Positions 24,305 through 32,859 of a stretch of DNA of 64,000 nt are shown piece by piece. How positions within the stretch are numbered: the stretch's first letter is position 1; every line of letters begins with the position of its first letter. The stretch is from CALABS01 sp050260775 (GTDB taxonomy: Bacteria > Pseudomonadota > Alphaproteobacteria > Rhodospirillales > Magnetospirillaceae). The DNA lies in assembly GCA_050260775.1 (NCBI GenBank), contig JBLNCP010000036.1, positions 141,647 through 205,646 on the forward strand, in the 5' to 3' direction. Position numbers and translations under genes: made by a program. The notes beneath the pieces were generated by a model. That model was not told where the DNA came from and made no database searches. It saw only the letters and a program-made list of their open reading frames with translations.

Positions 24305-25830
24305 TCGACGCGACGCCGCTGCTGCGCCTCTACGCCCGCTCCCGCCTCGCCAGGCTGCGGGCGCAGGACCCGGCGACGGCGCAGCAACGCACCCTGCTGG
24401 ACTTGGTCAGCGGCGCCGCCCACACGCAGTTCGGCCGCGACCACGACTTCGCCGGCATCCGCACGGTCGCCGATTACCAGGCCCGGGTGCCGCTGCGCCG
24501 CTACGCCGATTTCTGGAAGGGCTACTGGAGCAAGGCCTTTCCGGTCCTCACCGACGTGACCTGGGCGGGCAGGATGCCCTATTTCGCCTTCACCTCGGGA
24601 ACCAGCGCGGGGTCTTCGAAGCACATCCCGGTGTCGAAGGCCATGGTCGCAGCCAACCGGCGGGCGGCCCTCGACGTGCTGGTCCACCATGTCGCCAACC
24701 GTGCACGCAGCCGTGTCCTGGCCGGTCCCGCTTTGATCCTGGGCGGCAGCACCGACCTAAGGACGATGGAGGGCGGGGCGCGGCAGGGCGACCTGTCGGG
24801 GATCGCCGCCTGGGAGGTCCCGGCGTGGGCGCGGCCCTGGACCTTTCCGCCGCCGGCGCTGGCATTGGAGGCCGACTGGGAGGGGAAGATCGACCGCCTG
24901 GCGCGCGCGGCACCGGGGCATGCAATCCGCTCCATCAGCGGCACCCCGGGATGGGTGATGCTGTTCCTGGAGCGCGCCGGGCAGATCGCCGGCCAGCCGC
25001 CAGCCATGCTATTTCCCCAACTGGAGCTCTACATCCACGGCGGCGTCGCCTTCGGCCCGTACCGCGCCCGATTTGCCGGCCTGCTCGCCGGCTGCCCTGC
25101 CGAGACGCGGGAGGTCTACGCCGCGTCGGAAGGCTTCATCGCGGTGGCCGACCGTACGCCCTCCGACGGCATGCGCCTGCTGCTCGACAACGGCCTGTTC
25201 TTCGAGTTCGTTCCGGTGGACGAGGTCGACGCCGCCGCGCCGGCCCGGGCCTGGATCGCCGACGTCGCGACCGGGACGGAATACGCGATGGTCCTCTCCT
25301 CCTGCGCCGGTCTGTGGTCCTACGTCCTTGGCGACACCGTGCGACTGGTGAGCCGCGATCCGCCCCGGCTGGTGGTGACCGGACGGCTGTCCTACATGCT
25401 GAACGTCTTCGGCGAGCACTTGTCGGGCGAGCAGATCGAGCATGCGGTGCTGGCCGCCGCCGCGGGACGGACGGTGGGCGAATACGCGGCCGGGGCCATC
25501 TTTCCCGAAGGCTCGTCCCGGGGCCGGCATGTGTTCGTGGTGGAAACCGCCGCCGCGCCCGCCGGCTTCGCGCCGGCGCTGGACCGCGCCCTGAGCGCTG
25601 CCAGCCTGGATTACCGCGAACGGCGGGCCGGCGACCTCGGGCTGGACCCGCCGGAGGTGCTCGCGGTGCCGCCCGGGTTCTTCACCGAATGGATGAAATC
25701 GCGCGGGCGCTTGGGCGGCCAGAACAAGGTCCCACGGGTGATCAATGACGCGGAAACGCTGGCCGGGCTGGTGGAGCGGGCACGCGGGGTGGATGGCCGG
25801 GTCAAGCCCGGCCATGCCGATAAGCGGTAA
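24301..25830 (+). CDS. GH3-family acyl-amido synthetase-like protein
   Basis: 509-residue adenylate-forming enzyme of the GH3 auxin-responsive family. Recognisable pieces are the N-terminal RTVADYQARVPLRRYADF, the ATP-binding YFAFTSGTSAGSSKHIPVS, the ELYIHGGVAFGPYR region, EVYAASEGFIAV, and a C-terminal GRLSYMLNVFGEHLSGEQIEHAV. Plant GH3 proteins join amino acids to indole-acetate or jasmonate; bacterial members make acyl amides of mostly unknown nature. It is translationally coupled to the acylase before it. The last dozen residues (DGRVKPGHADKR) are encoded by a dispersed palindromic repeat, so the C-terminus is probably an accidental extension. Confidence 0.85.
   Translation: MIDATPLLRLYARSRLARLRAQDPATAQQRTLLDLVSGAAHTQFGRDHDFAGIRTVADYQARVPLRRYADFWKGYWSKAFPVLTDVTWAGRMPYFAFTSGTSAGSSKHIPVSKAMVAANRRAALDVLVHHVANRARSRVLAGPALILGGSTDLRTMEGGARQGDLSGIAAWEVPAWARPWTFPPPALALEADWEGKIDRLARAAPGHAIRSISGTPGWVMLFLERAGQIAGQPPAMLFPQLELYIHGGVAFGPYRARFAGLLAGCPAETREVYAASEGFIAVADRTPSDGMRLLLDNGLFFEFVPVDEVDAAAPARAWIADVATGTEYAMVLSSCAGLWSYVLGDTVRLVSRDPPRLVVTGRLSYMLNVFGEHLSGEQIEHAVLAAAAGRTVGEYAAGAIFPEGSSRGRHVFVVETAAAPAGFAPALDRALSAASLDYRERRAGDLGLDPPEVLAVPPGFFTEWMKSRGRLGGQNKVPRVINDAETLAGLVERARGVDGRVKPGHADKR
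25793..25815. repeat. Palindromic element inside the end of the GH3 gene
   Basis: ATGGCCGGG-TCAAG-CCCGGCCAT, the same half-element as in the 8485-8544 repeat. It provides the last codons of the GH3-like gene and lies just before the converging norD stop. Confidence 0.8.
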
Positions 25831-25834
25831 TTTC

Positions 25835-27760
25835 TCACCCCACCAGATGCCGGTAGATTTTCGGCAGGGCCGCCGACAGCTGGGCAAGGTGATGGACGAT
25901 GGCGAAGGAGCCGCGCCCGAACAGGTGCGGGAAGTAGGCCTGCGCCTTCTTGTCGATGGTCACGCCGAACACCGCCATCCCCTTGGCGCGGGCCTCCTGG
26001 ATCGCCTTGCGGGTGTCCTCGACGCCGTAACGGCCCTCGTAATGGTCGACGTCGTTGGGTTTGCCGTCGGTGATGACCAGCAGCAGCTTGTGCCGGTTGG
26101 GGCGCTCCTCCAGCATCTTGGCGGTGTGGCGCACCGCGGTGCCGATACGGGTGTAGTAGCCGGGCTTGAGGGCGCCGATGCGCTTCATCACCGTGGGGCC
26201 GAACGGCTCGGCGAAGGCCTTGACCGTGTCCACCTTGACCCAGGCGCGCTTGCGCGAGCTGAAGGCCATGATGGCGAAGTCGTCGCCGCAGGCGGCGAGG
26301 CCATGCGAAAACACCGCCAGGGCCTCCTTCTCGACGTCGAGCACGCGGCGGTTCTCGACCCAGGCGTCGGTGGACAGCGAGGCGTCGATCAGCACAGCGA
26401 CGGCAAGGTCACGCTCCATGGGGCGGCGCTGCATGTACACCCGGTCGGAGCACACCCCGGAGGCGACCAGGTCGGAGCGGGCCCGCACCACCGCCTCGGT
26501 ATCGAGCTCACTGCCGTCGACCTGGGCGCGCAGGATCTGCGCCTTGGTGCGCAACGCCTCGAACTGGCGCTTGACCTGACGGATGCGGCGCCGGGCCTGC
26601 TCGTCCGGCACCCAGTTCTCGCCGTCCTCGGACGCGATGGCGGTCAGCACCGAGCAATGGTCCTGGTGGTACATCTTCGAGCGGTAGTCCCACTCGGGAT
26701 AAAGCAGCGTGCCGGTCAGCCTGGTGGTGTCGGTGGCGCTGGGCGGCAGATCGAGGTCGAACTTGAGCTTGGTCGCCGCCTTCTTGCCGTGCTTGGACAA
26801 GGTGATCTTGTCCATTTCCTCGGCGGCCTTCTTGGCCTCTTCCTCATCGGGATCGTCGGCGCCGCGGTTGACGTTGACCATGTCGGCGAAGGACAGGATC
26901 TTCTCGAACCGGTTAAGGATGAGCGGGTCCTTGCGGTCCGCGTTGTCCATCCTCTTGCGCTCGGCCTGGCGGCGCTTCTCGGATTCATCCTGGGCGCCGG
27001 AAGCCTGCTCCTGCTCCTCGGGCTCCTCCTCCTCGCGGTTCTCGGGCGCGCGGTGCAGCGCCTCGCCCCACAGCGGCACCGGCAGGAACGGCTTGTAGCC
27101 CCGCGGCGCCTGACCGGCGGGAACCTTCCCGTCCAGGATGGCGATAAATGGATTGGAGGCGGGACACGCCTCGCCGCCCAGCATCGCCGTCACCACCTGC
27201 TCCACCGCCTTCTCCACGCCCTCCAGGCCGCGGTCGGGACGATGGGCGAGCAGGGCCGCGGACAGGGTCGCGTGACGGCGCGCCAGCCCGGGGAAGGCCT
27301 CGAGGGTGGCACGGGCCGCGCGCCGGGCGCGGGCCAGCATGTCGAGGTCGGCGAGCAGCGGATCGTCGAGGGCGGCACCCGCCGGTTCGAGTTGCGCGAA
27401 GAATGCGGCCAGCCAGAAATAGAGGTCGCGGTTGAGGCCGGCATCGGGGAAGTGGTCGATGGCCTCGGGCAGCGCGAGCGATACCTCGTCGCGGCTGGAG
27501 ACGCTCATGCGTTCGTCGTCGCGGCCGATGCGCTGCCACCACGACAGGCGGTGCTCGGAGGTGCGGTCGGCCGACGCGGTGATCTGCACGCCCTTGTCGC
27601 CGCCCAGCCCGCGGAAAAACACCGCCAATTGCTGGCGCACGTCATCGAGCCTGACCGCGGCCTCGGGGAAGCGCGGCCAGGAGCGCGTGCTCTCACCGAC
27701 CAGACGGTGCCAGACCCGCCCGACCCGCTCTTCCAGTTCGAAGGCTTCAAGAAGCGACAT
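25835..27760 (-). CDS. norD: Nitric oxide reductase activation protein NorD
   Basis: 641-residue cytoplasmic protein needed for assembly or activation of cytochrome-c NO reductase. A C-terminal von Willebrand A domain (about 450-635) has the MIDAS motif DASLSTDAW and a later TDGKPND. A central acidic linker (REEEEPEEQEQASG) and the stretch LLYPEWDYRSKMYHQDHC are typical of NorD. It ends the norCBQD cluster, 66 bases after norQ, and its stop is 4 bases from the converging GH3-like gene. The partner is the MoxR AAA+ protein NorQ. Confidence 0.93.
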   Translation of the reverse strand: MSLLEAFELEERVGRVWHRLVGESTRSWPRFPEAAVRLDDVRQQLAVFFRGLGGDKGVQITASADRTSEHRLSWWQRIGRDDERMSVSSRDEVSLALPEAIDHFPDAGLNRDLYFWLAAFFAQLEPAGAALDDPLLADLDMLARARRAARATLEAFPGLARRHATLSAALLAHRPDRGLEGVEKAVEQVVTAMLGGEACPASNPFIAILDGKVPAGQAPRGYKPFLPVPLWGEALHRAPENREEEEPEEQEQASGAQDESEKRRQAERKRMDNADRKDPLILNRFEKILSFADMVNVNRGADDPDEEEAKKAAEEMDKITLSKHGKKAATKLKFDLDLPPSATDTTRLTGTLLYPEWDYRSKMYHQDHCSVLTAIASEDGENWVPDEQARRRIRQVKRQFEALRTKAQILRAQVDGSELDTEAVVRARSDLVASGVCSDRVYMQRRPMERDLAVAVLIDASLSTDAWVENRRVLDVEKEALAVFSHGLAACGDDFAIMAFSSRKRAWVKVDTVKAFAEPFGPTVMKRIGALKPGYYTRIGTAVRHTAKMLEERPNRHKLLLVITDGKPNDVDHYEGRYGVEDTRKAIQEARAKGMAVFGVTIDKKAQAYFPHLFGRGSFAIVHHLAQLSAALPKIYRHLVG

Positions 27761-27826
27761 GTCTCACCCTTTCGCACCCGGTCCGGGGCGAGGCAGGGGC
27801 CTCGTCCCGGTTGAAGGCGGACAAAA

Positions 27827-28639
27827 TCAGCCGAACACCGCCAGCACCACTTCGTCGAGACCCTTCTTGACGTCGGGCTCGTCGGTCAGCGGCTCGATCA
27901 TGGCGGCCTGAACCGCCTGGCGGATCGGCATGCCGGCGGCGATCAGGGTCGCGCAATAGACCAGCAGGCGGGTCGAGACGCCTTCCTCGAGGTCGTGCCC
28001 CTTGAGGGCGCGCAGGCGGGTGGCGAGCTGGACCAGGGAGTGGACCTTGTCCTCGGACAGCCCGCTTTCGGTGGCCACGACCTGACGCTCGACGTCGGCA
28101 GGCGGGAAGTCGAATTCAATGGCGACGAAGCGCTGGCGGGTCGACGGCTTCAGCTGCTTCAGCACGTTCTGGTAGCCGGGGTTGTAGGAAACCACCAGCA
28201 TGAAATCGTCAGGCGCCTCCAGCACCTCGCCGGTGCGGTCGAGCGGCAGGATGCGGCGATCGTCGGTCAGCGGATGCAGCACCACGGTGACGTCCTTGCG
28301 GGCCTCGACCACCTCGTCGAGATAGCAGATGCCGCCCTTGCGCACCGCCTGGGTCAGCGGGCCGTCGGTCCACACGGTGTCGCCGCCCTTGAGCAGGTAG
28401 CGGCCGGTCAGGTCGGCGGCGGTGAGGTCGTCGTGGCAGGAAACGGTGTAGAGGGGGCGTCCGACCTTCGCCGCCATGTGGGCGATGAAGCGGGTCTTGC
28501 CGCAGCCCGTCGGTCCCTTCAGCAGCAGCGGCAGGCGATGGGTGTAAGCCAGCTCGAAGAGCGCGCACTCATTGCCGACGGGCAGATAGAACGGGATCTC
28601 GCCGGGATGGGGATGGACCTCGGCGGCGGTATTCATCAT
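27827..28639 (-). CDS. norQ: NorQ AAA+ ATPase (MoxR family)
   Basis: 270-residue MoxR-type ATPase that with NorD inserts the non-heme iron or matures the NorCB complex. Walker A is GPTGCGKT, Walker B GGICYLDEV, and VVSYNPGYQNVLKQLKPSTRQRF is the NorQ/CbbQ signature. The start at 28639 lies 8 bases after GGAG; a GTG further upstream overlaps that site. It stands between norB and norD in the conserved order. CbbQ, which activates RuBisCO, is a close relative, but the nor context settles the call. Confidence 0.94.
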   Translation of the reverse strand: MMNTAAEVHPHPGEIPFYLPVGNECALFELAYTHRLPLLLKGPTGCGKTRFIAHMAAKVGRPLYTVSCHDDLTAADLTGRYLLKGGDTVWTDGPLTQAVRKGGICYLDEVVEARKDVTVVLHPLTDDRRILPLDRTGEVLEAPDDFMLVVSYNPGYQNVLKQLKPSTRQRFVAIEFDFPPADVERQVVATESGLSEDKVHSLVQLATRLRALKGHDLEEGVSTRLLVYCATLIAAGMPIRQAVQAAMIEPLTDEPDVKKGLDEVVLAVFG

Positions 28640-28709
28640 TGGACGCACTCCAAAATTCCGGGGAGAAAAAAGGGGTGGCCGCGGACGCGGCCACCCCCCT
28701 TAACGGATG

Positions 28710-30053
28710 TTACTCGGCCGGGGCGAGCCCAACCTTGGCCGCGGCGCGCTCCTTGCCGGGAACGACCAGCGACCAGACCACCAGCACCACGCCCACCAGG
28801 GTGGCGATGCCGGCGCCGAGGCGCATCATGTAGAACATGCCGAGCTGGTCCTGAACTTCCATGAAGTTCATGCCGAGCACGCGCTGCAGGTGAGTCTGGA
28901 CGACACCGGCGAAGGTCAGGGCGAAGGTCATGAAGGCGACGCCCGACGAGGTGATCCAGAAGCCCCACATGTTGAGCACCTGGTTGTACGGCTCACGCTT
29001 CAGCAGCGTGGGCATGGCGTAGGTGAACATGGCCACGTTGACCATGACGTACGCGCCGTAGAAGGCCAGGTGGCCGTGAGCCGCCGTGACCTGGGTGCCG
29101 TGGGTGTAGTAGTTGATCGGAGCCAGGGTGTGCAGGAAGCCCCACACGCCGGCGCCGAAGAAGGCGAAGGTCGAGCAACCGAGCGACCACAGCAGCGCGG
29201 CCTTGTTCGGGTGGTTACGACCGCCCTTCCAGGTCATGTAGAAGGTGAAGACCACCATCGCGAAGAAGGGGATCACCTCGAGGGTCGAGAAGATCGAGCC
29301 GATCCACTGCCAGTAGCCGGGGGTGCCGATCCAGTAGTAGTGGTGGCCGGTGCCCAGGATGCCGGTGAACAGGGTCAGCGACACGATGACGTACAGCCAC
29401 TTCTCGACGACCTCACGGTCGACGCCGGTCAGCTTGATCATCAGGAAGGCGAGGATCGAAGCCATGACCAGCTCCCACACGCCCTCAACCCACAGATGGA
29501 CGACCCACCACCAGAACATCTTGTCCAGGATGAGGTTCGAGGGGTTGTAGAGGGAGAACAGGAAGAAGATCGCGATGCCCCACAGGCCCAGCAAGAGAAC
29601 GTTGGTGATCGCCGTCTTGCGCCCCTTCAGCACCGTCAGCGTGACGTTGTAGAGGAACATCAGCGCCACCACGACGATGGCGAGCTTGATCCACAACGGC
29701 TGCTCGAGGAACTCGCGGCCCTCGTGGATGCGGAACAGGTAGCCGACCACCGCGGCGGCCGCGCCGAACAGGAACAGCCAGAACTGCAGGATGGCCAGTT
29801 TCGGGCTGTGCAGCTCGGTCTCGGCTTCCTCGGGGATGAGGTAGTAGGCCGCACCGAAGAAGCCCATGAGCAACCACACGATCAACGCGTTGGTGTGGAT
29901 CATGCGGGCGATGTTGAACGGCAGGAGCTCGGACAGGAAGTTCGGGGTCACCACGATGGTGCCCAGAATGGTCCCGAAGAGAACCTGAGCAACGAACAAG
30001 GCGAGCGCGCCACCGAAGTAGTAAAGCGCCACCTTCTGCGATTGGTACTTCAT
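28710..30053 (-). CDS. norB: Nitric oxide reductase catalytic subunit NorB
   Basis: 447-residue, roughly 12-helix inner-membrane subunit of cytochrome-c NO reductase, reducing 2 NO to N2O at a heme b3/non-heme iron centre. Conserved His ligands are seen in MIHTNALIVWLL, TGHHYYWIGTP and THGTQVTAAHGHLAFYG. It belongs to the heme-copper oxidase superfamily and, at this length, to the short cNorB type rather than quinol-dependent qNorB, consistent with norC 19 bases upstream. Confidence 0.97.
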   Translation of the reverse strand: MKYQSQKVALYYFGGALALFVAQVLFGTILGTIVVTPNFLSELLPFNIARMIHTNALIVWLLMGFFGAAYYLIPEEAETELHSPKLAILQFWLFLFGAAAAVVGYLFRIHEGREFLEQPLWIKLAIVVVALMFLYNVTLTVLKGRKTAITNVLLLGLWGIAIFFLFSLYNPSNLILDKMFWWWVVHLWVEGVWELVMASILAFLMIKLTGVDREVVEKWLYVIVSLTLFTGILGTGHHYYWIGTPGYWQWIGSIFSTLEVIPFFAMVVFTFYMTWKGGRNHPNKAALLWSLGCSTFAFFGAGVWGFLHTLAPINYYTHGTQVTAAHGHLAFYGAYVMVNVAMFTYAMPTLLKREPYNQVLNMWGFWITSSGVAFMTFALTFAGVVQTHLQRVLGMNFMEVQDQLGMFYMMRLGAGIATLVGVVLVVWSLVVPGKERAAAKVGLAPAE

Positions 30054-30072
30054 TGTATCACCTCGCTTCCGG

Positions 30073-30522
30073 TTAGCCGCTGACCTTCGGCGGCCAATTC
30101 TTGGTGTCGACCTCGCTGCTCCACTTGAAGAAGTCGACCAGATCGTCGAGTTCCTTCTCGGAGATGTTGAAGTGCGGCATCTGGCGGCGGCCTTCAACGC
30201 CGGTCGGCTGGTTCTTGATCCAGGTCTTCAGCGCCTCGCGGGCGCCGTTGGCATCTTCCTTGCCGCCGTAGCGGACCCACACGTTGCCCAGTTCGGGGGC
30301 GTAGTAGGCGCCCTCGCCCATCAGCGTGTGGCAGTCGATGCACGCATGCTTCTCCCAGACCACCTTGCCGGCCGCAACCGACGGGCTAACGGGATGGCGG
30401 GCAGTGGCGTCGTTGATGCTGGCTACGGTCTGTGCCGACAACCCAGCAAAAACGACGAAAAAGAACAGCGTACCCCCGTAGAAAATATTGCGGGCCGCCG
30501 ATTTCGTCAGTGTCTCGGACAT
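30073..30522 (-). CDS. norC: Nitric oxide reductase cytochrome c subunit NorC
   Basis: 149-residue membrane-anchored monoheme cytochrome c that passes electrons to NorB. One N-terminal helix (residues 13-33, NIFYGGTLFFFVVFAGLSAQT) is followed by the heme motif CIDCH in KHACIDCHTLMGEGAYYAPELGNV, and an axial Met in RRQMPHFNISEKE. GAGGAGCGACC lies before the ATG. First gene of norCBQD, with a DNR-like box about 140 bases upstream. Confidence 0.97.
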   Translation of the reverse strand: MSETLTKSAARNIFYGGTLFFFVVFAGLSAQTVASINDATARHPVSPSVAAGKVVWEKHACIDCHTLMGEGAYYAPELGNVWVRYGGKEDANGAREALKTWIKNQPTGVEGRRQMPHFNISEKELDDLVDFFKWSSEVDTKNWPPKVSG

Positions 30523-30852
30523 GGTCGCTCCTCGCGATGAGGTGTTTTGGTCGCGTCTCACTCCACCGCGGAACTCCCCCCGCCGGTGGTGAACCCTGAT
30601 CGCCGTGGGGACATTCCCCACCTCGGCCGTCAACTTAATGAAAACGGCAAACGACAGGCTTTAACCTTGGTCAAGGGGCCGCTGGCCGTCGCCCCGGCCA
30701 GCCGCACTATTGCAATGACAGGCTTGACGTCGGGCGGCACCGTTTCAACCTCCGCGCACATGGCCAGGGGGCGCACGCAGGCGGACGCCCATCGAACCCG
30801 GCCGCCGCTTCCCTGTTGGCGTGGGAGCAGTCATTCCACGGGAGAGGCTCCG
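30523..30852. other. Divergent region between norC and the DUF4142 gene
   Basis: 330 bases without a gene. It holds the DNR/FNR-like box at 30661-30674 and an AT-rich stretch at 30630-30645 that could be the norC -10 region on the minus strand. The right-hand part (30700-30850) is GC-rich leader of the DUF4142 gene, with GGGAGAGGCTCCG ahead of its ATG. Confidence 0.5.
30661..30674. promoter_or_regulatory. DNR/FNR-type box upstream of norC
   Basis: TTAAC-CTTG-GTCAA matches the TTGAC-N4-GTCAA pattern of NO-responsive Crp/Fnr regulators (DNR/NNR) at nine of ten arm positions. Placed at -41.5, it would start transcription near 30626, giving a leader of about 100 bases before norC. The regulator gene is not in the window. 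Confidence 0.55.
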
Positions 30853-31398
30853 ATGAAGGTCGCGACCGTCACCCTCCTAGCCCTGGTCGGCGCGGGACTG
30901 GCGTCCGGCTGTTCGCAATCCCCGACACGAACCGGCACCACCGGCACCACCAGCACAGCCGCCGCGTCCTCGGATCGCGGCTTCGTCGCCGACGCGGCGT
31001 CGGCCGGCATGTCCGAAGTGGCGATGGCCCAATTGGCCATGGACCGGGCACGCGACCCCGACGTGCGTGCCTATGCCAGCCACCTGGCCCAGGACCACAG
31101 CCGCAGCAGCGACAAGCTGCGCGTCGCCGCCAGCCAGGCGGGCGTCGGCGTGCCGGCCCGCCTCGATGCCGAGGATCAGGCCAAGGTCGACAAGCTGAGC
31201 ACCCTGAGCGGCACCGCCTTCGACCGCGCCTTCCTCAACCAGATGGTGGCGGACCATCAGGAAACGGTGAACGACTTCGAGCGCGAGGCCTCGCGGGGTG
31301 ACAGCGCGCCGCTGAGGTCCTATGCCGACCAATCCCTCCCGGCGCTTCGGCAGCATCTCGCCGAGGCGCAGGCCCTGGCCCACCGCCAGGGCACCTGA
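30853..31398 (+). CDS. DUF4142 lipoprotein
   Basis: 181-residue predicted lipoprotein: signal peptide with lipobox LASGC, a Thr/Ser-rich linker, then a helical, ferritin-like DUF4142 domain (FVADAASAGMSEVAMAQLA, ending PALRQHLAEAQALAHR). DUF4142 proteins are abundant in envelope and stress gene sets, but the function is not established. GGGAGAGGCTCCG precedes the ATG. The next gene also encodes a secreted protein and follows 45 bases later. Confidence 0.85.
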   Translation: MKVATVTLLALVGAGLASGCSQSPTRTGTTGTTSTAAASSDRGFVADAASAGMSEVAMAQLAMDRARDPDVRAYASHLAQDHSRSSDKLRVAASQAGVGVPARLDAEDQAKVDKLSTLSGTAFDRAFLNQMVADHQETVNDFEREASRGDSAPLRSYADQSLPALRQHLAEAQALAHRQGT

Positions 31399-31443
31399 CC
31401 GACCGCCAATTCAGCAAGCCCGACCCCAGCAAGGAGGACTTCG

Positions 31444-31851
31444 ATGACCCGTCTGCTGACCGCCGCCGCCATGGCCGTGCTGCTCGCCTCGCCCGCCCTC
31501 GCCCAATCCGTCGGCGGGTCGTCGACCTCGCCCGGCAGCTCCAGCTCGGACAGCATGTCGTCCCAGACCAGCCCCAGCTTGAACTCACCGCAGACCGGCC
31601 AGACCCCCAGCGACTGCCTGCCCAACGACCCCCGTCCGGAATGCCAGACCGCCCAGGCGCCGGGCAGCAGCGAGCAGTCGCCGGGATCGTCCAGCTACGG
31701 CTCGCAGCCCGGCTCGTCCGACACCATGGACCAGCGCGGCCTGAGCCGACCCAGTGAGAGCGACACCAGCCCGGGCTCGTCGGGCGGCAGCATGGGCGGC
31801 TCGTCGGGAACTTCGGGGTCCTCGGGCTCCTCGGGCGGATCCTCGCGTTAG
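31444..31851 (+). CDS. Secreted Ser/Gly-rich low-complexity protein
   Basis: 135-residue exported protein: a clear signal peptide (LLTAAAMAVLLASPALAQ) followed by a disordered chain of Ser, Gly, Pro and Thr, with only two cysteines (DCLPNDPRPECQ) in the middle. The tail is almost purely Gly and Ser. AAGGAGG lies before the ATG. It probably shares a transcript with the DUF4142 lipoprotein. No family is recognised. Confidence 0.7.
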   Translation: MTRLLTAAAMAVLLASPALAQSVGGSSTSPGSSSSDSMSSQTSPSLNSPQTGQTPSDCLPNDPRPECQTAQAPGSSEQSPGSSSYGSQPGSSDTMDQRGLSRPSESDTSPGSSGGSMGGSSGTSGSSGSSGGSSR

Positions 31852-31857
31852 CCCTCC

Positions 31858-31884
31858 GGCCGAAGGGGGGCTCCCCCTTCGGCC
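31858..31884. terminator. Hairpin after the Ser/Gly-rich gene
   Basis: Perfect 12-bp stem GGCCGAAGGGGG / CCCCCTTCGGCC with a 3-base loop, 7 bases after the stop codon. It lacks a T run, so it may be a Rho-dependent or mRNA-stabilising end. Confidence 0.6.
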
Positions 31885-31968
31885 ACCCCCCTTCCCGCTT
31901 GCCACGCGCCCCCTGGCGGTGGAACAGTACGGTGCCAGGGCTCGCTGTTGCATTGCCGGGAAGCTGAA

Positions 31969-32859
31969 ATGATCCTCGACCTGCGCGACATGATCGCCGC
32001 GGCCAGGGAAGGCGGTTACGCCCTCCCCGTGTTCGACGTCGCCGGCATCGCCCTGGCGCGCTCGGCGGTGGAGACCGCCGCCGAATGCGCGTCGCCGGTG
32101 GTGATCCATCCCACCCGCGACGCCGACCTCCTGATGCCGGCCGTGGTGGCACTGGCCAATCGGGTGTCGGCGCCGGTCGCCCCGGTGATGGGCGGCATCG
32201 CCACCGTCGACCACGCCGCGGAAGCCATCCGTCTCGGGGCCCACGGCCTCATCCTCGCCGACGGGCACGACCCGGCGGTCGCCGGGCTGGCCGAGGCGTG
32301 CGGCGTCGCCCTGCTGACGCCGCCGAGCCGGCGCCTGCGCGACAACGACGCCCCGCCGCCCGGCCTGGCGTGGTTTGGCGACATCCTGGCGGAGAGTTCC
32401 GGCATCCCCGCGTCGAACCGCATGGTCAACGGCGCGCCGATCCCCTGGACCGATCTCGTCGACATCGCCGCCAACGCGGCGCGCGGCCGCACCGCCTCGT
32501 GCATCGCCCGCTGCGGGTCTTCCGGACGGCTGCGGGTGCTCGAAGGCCAATGCCGCCGCCGCCGTGAGGTCGACCACGTGGTGCTCTACAACGCCGCCGG
32601 CGCCGATGACGCCGAGGTCGAGGCGATGGTGCGCGAGGGCGTCCGCCAACTGGGCGCCATCCCCGGTGTGCGCCGGGTCTTCGCCGGGCGCGCCGTCGGT
32701 GCGGGCGCCCGCTATACCCATGCCTGGGTGGTGCGCTTCTCGTCCGAGGGCGTCATCGCCCTGTACCGCGACCATCCCGCCCACGTGGCCTTCGCGGACG
32801 GGCGGTTCCGCCCGCTGGCCGACGACCGGATGACCATCGACTTCATCGACGAGCGCTAG
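31969..32859 (+). CDS. Degenerate class II aldolase-like domain fused to a Dabb domain
   Basis: 296-residue fusion. Residues 1 to about 185 begin exactly like class II fructose-bisphosphate aldolase (LRDMIAAAREGGYALPVFDV, then SAVETAAECASPVVIH), but the catalytic and zinc-binding HLDHG stretch is replaced by APVMGG, and only about half of the barrel is present. Residues 200-296 are a stress-responsive A/B-barrel (Dabb) domain: VDHVVLYNA, then THAWVVRFSSEGVIALYRDHPAHVAF. The aldolase part therefore cannot be a normal enzyme. Start placed at 31969 after GGGAAGCTGAA; an ATG 7 codons upstream is possible. It converges with the hemerythrin-like gene with a 4-base overlap of ends. Confidence 0.75.
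   Translation: MILDLRDMIAAAREGGYALPVFDVAGIALARSAVETAAECASPVVIHPTRDADLLMPAVVALANRVSAPVAPVMGGIATVDHAAEAIRLGAHGLILADGHDPAVAGLAEACGVALLTPPSRRLRDNDAPPPGLAWFGDILAESSGIPASNRMVNGAPIPWTDLVDIAANAARGRTASCIARCGSSGRLRVLEGQCRRRREVDHVVLYNAAGADDAEVEAMVREGVRQLGAIPGVRRVFAGRAVGAGARYTHAWVVRFSSEGVIALYRDHPAHVAFADGRFRPLADDRMTIDFIDER

Noticed and set aside
27827..28639. CbbQ (RuBisCO activase)
   Set aside because: The MoxR-type ATPase is also similar to CbbQ, but it sits between norB and norD in the standard nor order and far from cbbM.
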